From CAVVKW01 sp963761705 (lineage in GTDB: Bacteria; Verrucomicrobiota; Verrucomicrobiia; Chthoniobacterales; JAATET01), in NCBI GenBank assembly GCA_963761705.1, contig CAVXHK010000001.1, positions 1-64,000 of the forward strand: 64,000 bases of DNA. The letters run 5' to 3'. The position numbers and the translations under genes were made by a program. The notes below the pieces were generated by a model. The model did no database searches. It had not been told where the DNA came from and saw nothing but the letters and a program-made list of their open reading frames with translations. Shown piece by piece: positions 59,163 through 64,000 of the stretch (positions are counted from its first letter, which is position 1; every line of letters begins with the position of its first letter).

Positions 59163-61670
59163 CTATTCAAAGCGAAGGGCGGCCGCCGGCGAGATGTCGG
59201 CAGCCCGCCAGGCGGGGAGGATGGCGGCGAGGACGGCGACCGGGACGATCCAGAGCGGGGTGGCGGCGAGGAAGCCAAGCGGATACGAGAGTTCGATGGT
59301 CCAGCCGAAGTAAGCTTTGTTGACGACGAAAGTGAGTACGACGGCCAGACAGGCGCCCGACGCGACGCCGATCACACTGGAGATCGCGCCGATGAGGCTG
59401 GCTTCACGCAAAAAAAGACCGACGACCTGGAGCCGCGAAGCGCCGATGGCCCGGAGGGTGCCAATCTCCCGCTCGCGCTCGGCGGCGAGGATGAGAAGCG
59501 CGAGGAGGACACCCGCTGCGGCGACGCCGATCGCGATGGTGCGGAGGATGAAGGTGACCGCAAAAGTCTGGTTGAAAATCTCGAAGATGCGCTGGCGGAG
59601 CGCCTGGTTCGAGTAAATCGAGAACCGGCCATCGCGGGCAAAGTGGGCGCGAAAGCTCTCGCCGAAGGCCTCTGGGTCGTTGCCAGGGCGGAGAGAAATC
59701 GCGAGTGACTGAGCGTCCGTCGACGGCCAGTGGCGATCGTAATTTTCCTCGGAGATCCGGACAATCCCGGTGGTGCGGGCGTAGTCCTGATAGATCTCGG
59801 CGACTTGGAAAGTCACGGGACCCGCGGGAGCCGGGAGCACGATCTCGTCGCCCGCATCGACGTCGAACCGGGTGGCAAAGGGCTCGGAGATCGCGACGTG
59901 GTCCGGGGCGAGAAAGGCGGTGCCGGATTCGGGAGAATCGGAGACGACGGCGAGAGCGGTTGCCTCGTTGCGGAAGACAATCGGGATCTCGCTGAAGGTC
60001 GCGACGTTGATGACCGCGGATTGGGAACGCGTCCAGACGACGGCATCGGGTGGCAGGCTGGATTGAACGCCGGCGATCTCGTTGCCCGCCGAGCCGATGA
60101 ACAGGTCGGCAACGAGCGTCGCACCGATCCACCGATCGACGCTGCCCCGGAAGGAATGGATCATCACGGAGACGCCGACGGTCATCGCGATCGCGGCGGC
60201 GAGCGCGGCGATGGTGATCGCGTTGCGGTGGTTAAATCGCGCGAGATTCTGCGCGGCGAGGCGGAGAAAGCGCGGAGCGCGGCTCAGCGACGCGGCGGTC
60301 ACTAAGATCGCGATCGGGGTAATGAGCGAAAACCCGGCGAGGACGAGGAAAGCGCTCAGAAAGCCGAGCGGAGCGACGCGCAACGCGAGGGCCCCGTATC
60401 CGCAGGCGAGAGCGCCAACGAGGCAGGCGACTCCGGCCCCTAACCAGGTGAGCGGAACGCGGCGGAAGCGCTCGGCCACGCTGCCGGGGCGAAGGACGGA
60501 GGCGGGGTCGCAATTTGCCGCTTCGGACGCGGGAATCCAAGCCGCGAGAAGCGAGGCGGCGAGGCCGGCGGTGAGGGCGAACGCGATTTGGAAAGGCGAG
60601 AGGTAGAGGCGCTCGATGCTGAGGACCACGTAAAGTGAACTGATGGTTTTGGCGACGGGCGCGGTGAGCATCTGCGCAATGGGCAACGCAGCGAGCACGC
60701 CAAGAACGCTGCCGATGGCTCCGGCAAACCCGGCTTCGGCGAGGAAAAGAAGCCGAACCTCGGCGCGGCTGGCTCCGAGGGCGCGGAGGGTGCCGATCTC
60801 GGTGCGGCGGCGGACCACGGAGGCCGAGATCGTGTTGTAGATGAGAAAAGTTCCCACGAGCAGCGAGACGAGACTCAAGGCGCTGAGGTTGAGCTGAAAC
60901 GCGCCGAGCATCGACTCGACTTGATCGCCACGGCGGGCGGGCGGGGCGACGGCAACGTCGCCGGGAACGATTTGGCGAAGCGCGGCCGTGGCAGCCTCGA
61001 CGCGGTCGGGATCGACGAAGAGGAGGACGGCGGAGAGTTCGCCCGGGCGGTCGAAAAGCGTTTGCGCCCAGCCGATGTCCATCGCGACGGTGCGCGGGTC
61101 AAGGCTCGCGGCAGCGTCCTCGGGGTCGATCACGAAGACGGGATCGAGCGTGCGGGTGCCGCGGTCGGTGAGGACTTCCACGGGGCCACGGTGGCCGAGT
61201 TCGTCGGCGAAGGCTGGCGAGACGGCGATGGCAGCGGAATCGCGGAGCCACGTCTCGAAATTGAAATTCGATTCGTTCGCGCCGAGGAGTTCGAAGGTGC
61301 GGAGGGCCTGGCCGTTGAACGGATCGAGGCCGAGGACGCGGAGGTATTCGCCGGGTTGGTCGGGGAGGGTGACGATGCCTTCAAGCAGCGGGGCGGCAGC
61401 GAGAACTCCGGGGACGTCGACGATGGCAGGGAAGAGCGCGTCGTCGATCGTACCGCGTAGTTCGAGGTTCGCACGCCCGGCGACCATCTCGACACCTGCG
61501 CGGAAGCTCTCGTTCGCGCTCCGGTTGGCAATTTGGATCGCGAGAAAAACGGCGACGCCGAGCGCGATACTGAGAACGTTGAGGGTGAGAAGGACGGGAT
61601 GGCGGCGGGCTCCGCGCAGCGTCTGGCGGAAGAACAGCGCGGCGAAATGCCGCGTGACGACGGCGCTCAT
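59163..61670 (-). CDS. FtsX/MacB-type ABC transporter permease, 835 aa
   Basis: The protein has the layout of a long FtsX-type permease: helix 1 at 21-43 (RRHPVLLTLNVLSIALGVAVFLAIQIANRS), a large extracytoplasmic domain, a first three-helix FtsX block (about 255-390: LVGTFLIYNTISASVVRRRTEIGTLRALGASRAEVRLLFLAEAGFAGAIGSVLGV), a second extracytoplasmic domain, and a last FtsX block (about 705-825: ERERE IGTLRAIGASRLQVVGLFLREASLIGAISSVIGV). Such permeases work with a separate ATPase in lipoprotein, lipid or peptide traffic; the ATPase gene is not in the window downstream. The start overlaps the glnD stop (ATGA). Confidence 0.88.
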   Translation of the reverse strand: MSAVVTRHFAALFFRQTLRGARRHPVLLTLNVLSIALGVAVFLAIQIANRSANESFRAGVEMVAGRANLELRGTIDDALFPAIVDVPGVLAAAPLLEGIVTLPDQPGEYLRVLGLDPFNGQALRTFELLGANESNFNFETWLRDSAAIAVSPAFADELGHRGPVEVLTDRGTRTLDPVFVIDPEDAAASLDPRTVAMDIGWAQTLFDRPGELSAVLLFVDPDRVEAATAALRQIVPGDVAVAPPARRGDQVESMLGAFQLNLSALSLVSLLVGTFLIYNTISASVVRRRTEIGTLRALGASRAEVRLLFLAEAGFAGAIGSVLGVLAALPIAQMLTAPVAKTISSLYVVLSIERLYLSPFQIAFALTAGLAASLLAAWIPASEAANCDPASVLRPGSVAERFRRVPLTWLGAGVACLVGALACGYGALALRVAPLGFLSAFLVLAGFSLITPIAILVTAASLSRAPRFLRLAAQNLARFNHRNAITIAALAAAIAMTVGVSVMIHSFRGSVDRWIGATLVADLFIGSAGNEIAGVQSSLPPDAVVWTRSQSAVINVATFSEIPIVFRNEATALAVVSDSPESGTAFLAPDHVAISEPFATRFDVDAGDEIVLPAPAGPVTFQVAEIYQDYARTTGIVRISEENYDRHWPSTDAQSLAISLRPGNDPEAFGESFRAHFARDGRFSIYSNQALRQRIFEIFNQTFAVTFILRTIAIGVAAAGVLLALLILAAEREREIGTLRAIGASRLQVVGLFLREASLIGAISSVIGVASGACLAVVLTFVVNKAYFGWTIELSYPLGFLAATPLWIVPVAVLAAILPAWRAADISPAAALRFE

Positions 61671-64000
61671 CGCTCCTCGGTCTCACCCGCCGCGGCGCGG
61701 ATCATCTTCTTCTCGAGACGGGCGATGGTGTCACGGTTGTCGATCTTGGTGCCGTCGCGCCCGAGGACGTAAAAGGTGTCGAGCGCGATTTCCATCTCGG
61801 TCGTTACGCGCGAGAGCCCGATGGAGATTCCTTCCTGACCGAAGGCGCGGAGCAGCGCGTAGAGGAGACCGAGGCGATCGGGGGATTGGATCTCGATGAT
61901 TGTGAAAACGGGGTGCGACAAATTATCGAGGACGATGCGGGCCGGTCGCTCGACTTCGTGCGAGACGCGGTAGCCTCGGAGCGGCGAGGGTTTTTCGAAG
62001 AGTGGCGTGAAGTCGTATTCTGAGTGGGCAAGCGACTTCTTTAGAGCCGCCTCGAAGCGTTTGATGTCGCGGTCGTCGTCGACCGGGGCGTGGGTGGAAT
62101 CGGCGACGCGGAAGACGTCCAGTGCGAGGTTGTCGCCGCGGGTAAAAATGTCGGCACTGAGGATGTTGATGCGGGCCGCCACGAAAGCTCCGGCCACGCG
62201 CTCGAGGAAGCGTTCGCGGTCCCAACCGCAGAGCCAGACCTCGGTGTGGCCCTGGAGCGGGCGGTGATTCCACTCGATGACGGGCGCGAGGGCCATGGAC
62301 GGATCGGGATCGCGAAGGCGCTCAAAGAATTGGTGAAAGAGCCGAAGGTGGTTCGTGATGTCCTCCGCGGAGAACGCACGGAAGTAACGCTCCGGCATGT
62401 AGTCGAACTGCGCTTCGATCTCCTCGGCAAACGGCTTCGGGAGGACTTTCGCGACCTCGGCCCGAACGGCTCCCCGATCCTCGGCGTCGGTGGCATTTTC
62501 CCCAGGATCGCTCTCGAGAAAGCGGGCGGTCCGGCGGAACAAACTCCAGACGAGGCCCTCCTTCCAGTCGCTCCAATTTTCCCCGCTCGTCCCCATCCCA
62601 TCGGCAACGGTGAGCAGCATGAGGGCGTCGAGATTGGCGCGATTTTGCACGATACCAGCGAACGTCGCGATGGTCGCGGGGTCTTCGAGATTTCGATTCT
62701 GCGCCGTGTGCGAAAGGCTGTAGTGCGCGTCGACCAGCGTGATGAGCATCCGACGGCGCTCCGGCGAGAGCTGAAGGCGGCGGGCGACGCGGTGGGCGAG
62801 CATGGCGCTCTCGTCCTCGTGGTGCTGGGTGTTGGCGGCTTTGCCCGTGTCGTGGAGCAGGATGGCGAGGTAGAGGATCGAGGGATCTTCGAGCTTCTGA
62901 AAGAGCGAACGGTATCCAGAGAAACGCTTCTCCTCCGCGAAAAGAAGTTCGTCCAGCTTCTCGATGCAAACGAGCGTGTGCTCGTCCGCCGTGTAGCGGT
63001 GAAAAAACTCGTGCTGCACGAGGCACGTGAGCGCGCCGAACTCCGGGATGTAACGACCCAAGACGGCGAGATCGTGCATCGACCTGAGGACACCTCCGAC
63101 CTCGCCCTTGTGCGAAAGAATCGATAGGAAGATCTCCCGCCCGACGCGGGAGTATTGAAACGTCCGGTCGATCACCCGCGGGCGGCGACGAATGAGATCC
63201 GCCAGCTCGGCGCTGATGCGGAGCTTGCGCGTCTGCGCGTGTTGGAAGACGCGTAGAATGCGGAACGGGTCCTGGCGGAAAATCTCGCGATTTTGCGCGT
63301 CGAGCTGACCGCCGCTGCTCACGAAGCCGTCGAAGTTCTCCGTCGGAGCCGCCGCGTGAAAAAACGACAGCAAGCCAGACGGCTTCGGCATCGCGGCGAC
63401 CCGCATGCGCTCGAGTGCGGCGATGGTGAATTGATCGATGTCGCGCGCGTGACTGTAGTAGTCCCTCATGAACGCCTCGCAGCGACGGAGGATCGTCTTT
63501 TGAGGATAACGAAAAGCCGTCGCGATCTGTCCCTGAAGGCGCAGCGTCATCCCGTCGATGGCGCGCTCATTCTGGTAGTGCATCTCAGTGCGCACGCGGA
63601 GAATGAAATCGTAGGCCTTGTCGATGCGGCGTCGCTCGCTCTGCCGGAGAAACTCGCTCTCCGCGAGCTTCGCCATGCTCGGAATGCGTTGTTGGAAATT
63701 CGCGATCCAAAGCAGATTTTGGTAATCGCGCAGGCCGCCGCGCCCATTCTTCACGTTCGGCTCCTGCATGAAGACGGTGCCGCCGTATTTCTGCCGGTTC
63801 TCAACCTGGCTGGCGGTCCGCCAATCCACGTAAACCGCCTCTTTTCCCTGCACGCAGTCTCGCTCGAACCGATCGCGGAACTCGGTAAATAGTCCTCGCT
63901 CGCCCGTGAGAAACCGGCACTCCAGCATCGCCGTCTTCGTGAGCGGATCGCCATTTGCCTGCTCGATGGCCTGAGGGACCGAGCGCGTCGAGTGCCCGAC
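61667..64000 (-). CDS. glnD: Bifunctional [protein-PII] uridylyltransferase/removing enzyme GlnD (5' part outside the window)
   Basis: GlnD adds and removes UMP on PII proteins in response to glutamine, controlling nitrogen metabolism. The visible 777 residues start within the nucleotidyltransferase domain (VGHSTRSVPQAIEQANGDPLTKTAMLECRFLTGE) and include KYGGTVFMQEPNVKNGRGGLRDYQNLLWI. The HD domain shows LYLAILLHDTGKAANTQHHEDESAMLAHRVARRL and LVDAHYSLSHTAQNRNL. Two ACT domains sit at the C-terminus (TEVWLCGWDRERFLERVAGAFVAARINILSADI and VFTIIEIQSPDRLGLLYALLRAFGQEGISIGLSRV). The frame is open to the window edge. It overlaps the permease gene by 4 bp. Confidence 0.95.
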   Translation of the reverse strand, partial: VGHSTRSVPQAIEQANGDPLTKTAMLECRFLTGERGLFTEFRDRFERDCVQGKEAVYVDWRTASQVENRQKYGGTVFMQEPNVKNGRGGLRDYQNLLWIANFQQRIPSMAKLAESEFLRQSERRRIDKAYDFILRVRTEMHYQNERAIDGMTLRLQGQIATAFRYPQKTILRRCEAFMRDYYSHARDIDQFTIAALERMRVAAMPKPSGLLSFFHAAAPTENFDGFVSSGGQLDAQNREIFRQDPFRILRVFQHAQTRKLRISAELADLIRRRPRVIDRTFQYSRVGREIFLSILSHKGEVGGVLRSMHDLAVLGRYIPEFGALTCLVQHEFFHRYTADEHTLVCIEKLDELLFAEEKRFSGYRSLFQKLEDPSILYLAILLHDTGKAANTQHHEDESAMLAHRVARRLQLSPERRRMLITLVDAHYSLSHTAQNRNLEDPATIATFAGIVQNRANLDALMLLTVADGMGTSGENWSDWKEGLVWSLFRRTARFLESDPGENATDAEDRGAVRAEVAKVLPKPFAEEIEAQFDYMPERYFRAFSAEDITNHLRLFHQFFERLRDPDPSMALAPVIEWNHRPLQGHTEVWLCGWDRERFLERVAGAFVAARINILSADIFTRGDNLALDVFRVADSTHAPVDDDRDIKRFEAALKKSLAHSEYDFTPLFEKPSPLRGYRVSHEVERPARIVLDNLSHPVFTIIEIQSPDRLGLLYALLRAFGQEGISIGLSRVTTEMEIALDTFYVLGRDGTKIDNRDTIARLEKKMIRAAAGETEER

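Overview
The window reads like a chromosome segment of a Verrucomicrobiota-type (PVC group) bacterium: GC-rich housekeeping genes (hflX, glnD, an FtsX-type permease, tRNA-Gly) are mixed with DUF1573 proteins and large secreted alpha/beta-hydrolase proteins. The phylum is inferred from gene content only.

Layout. (1) 1-5.1 kb: accessory genes, namely a tyrosine recombinase, a low-molecular-weight phosphatase, an AbiEii-like toxin with a winged-helix antitoxin, and a Fic protein. (2) 5.3-11.8 kb: a mycosporine-like amino acid operon (mysB-mysC-mysD-HAD-TauD-mysA), with single-base frameshifts in mysB and in the TauD-type dioxygenase. (3) hflX, interrupted in its last codons. (4) 13149-58958: one 45.8-kb Tn7-like transposon. 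(5) tRNA-Gly(UCC), an FtsX-type permease and the 3' part of glnD.

The transposon is the main result. It has perfect 24-bp terminal inverted repeats beginning TGTAGCGCGCC, a 7-bp target duplication (GCTGAAG), and three tandem 24-bp binding-site-like units at the left end. Deleting it in silico restores the original end of hflX (...KKAEALPAV, stop), which lies just before tRNA-Gly. The right end carries a TnsB-like DDE transposase, a TnsC-like AAA+ ATPase, an unrecognised protein coupled to the ATPase gene, and a convergent DUF790-type PD-(D/E)XK nuclease. The left end carries a second TnsB/TnsC-like pair. No TniQ/TnsD, Cas gene or CRISPR array is visible, so target choice is unexplained.

Cargo, left to right: unknown secreted proteins and an XRE protein; a compact operon of HhH-GPD DNA glycosylase, small Gly-rich protein, PfkB-nucleoside deoxyribosyltransferase fusion and QueC-like enzyme, with a divergent regulator (probably a nucleotide-centred conflict system); rhodanese, MauE/DoxX and a DUF1573-Wzy-hydrolase fusion; an IS-rich zone (IS1380 split by an IS630; a small IS remnant split by an ISNCY/IS1202-like element); a long minus-strand block (TM protein, TPR protein, ABCG-type exporter, ParB-like protein, three hydrolase-type exported proteins, DUF1573 lipoprotein, secreted four-Cys peptide, secreted 308-aa protein); an ISL3 element; hypotheticals, a secreted HNH protein and a KAP P-loop NTPase beside the transposition genes.
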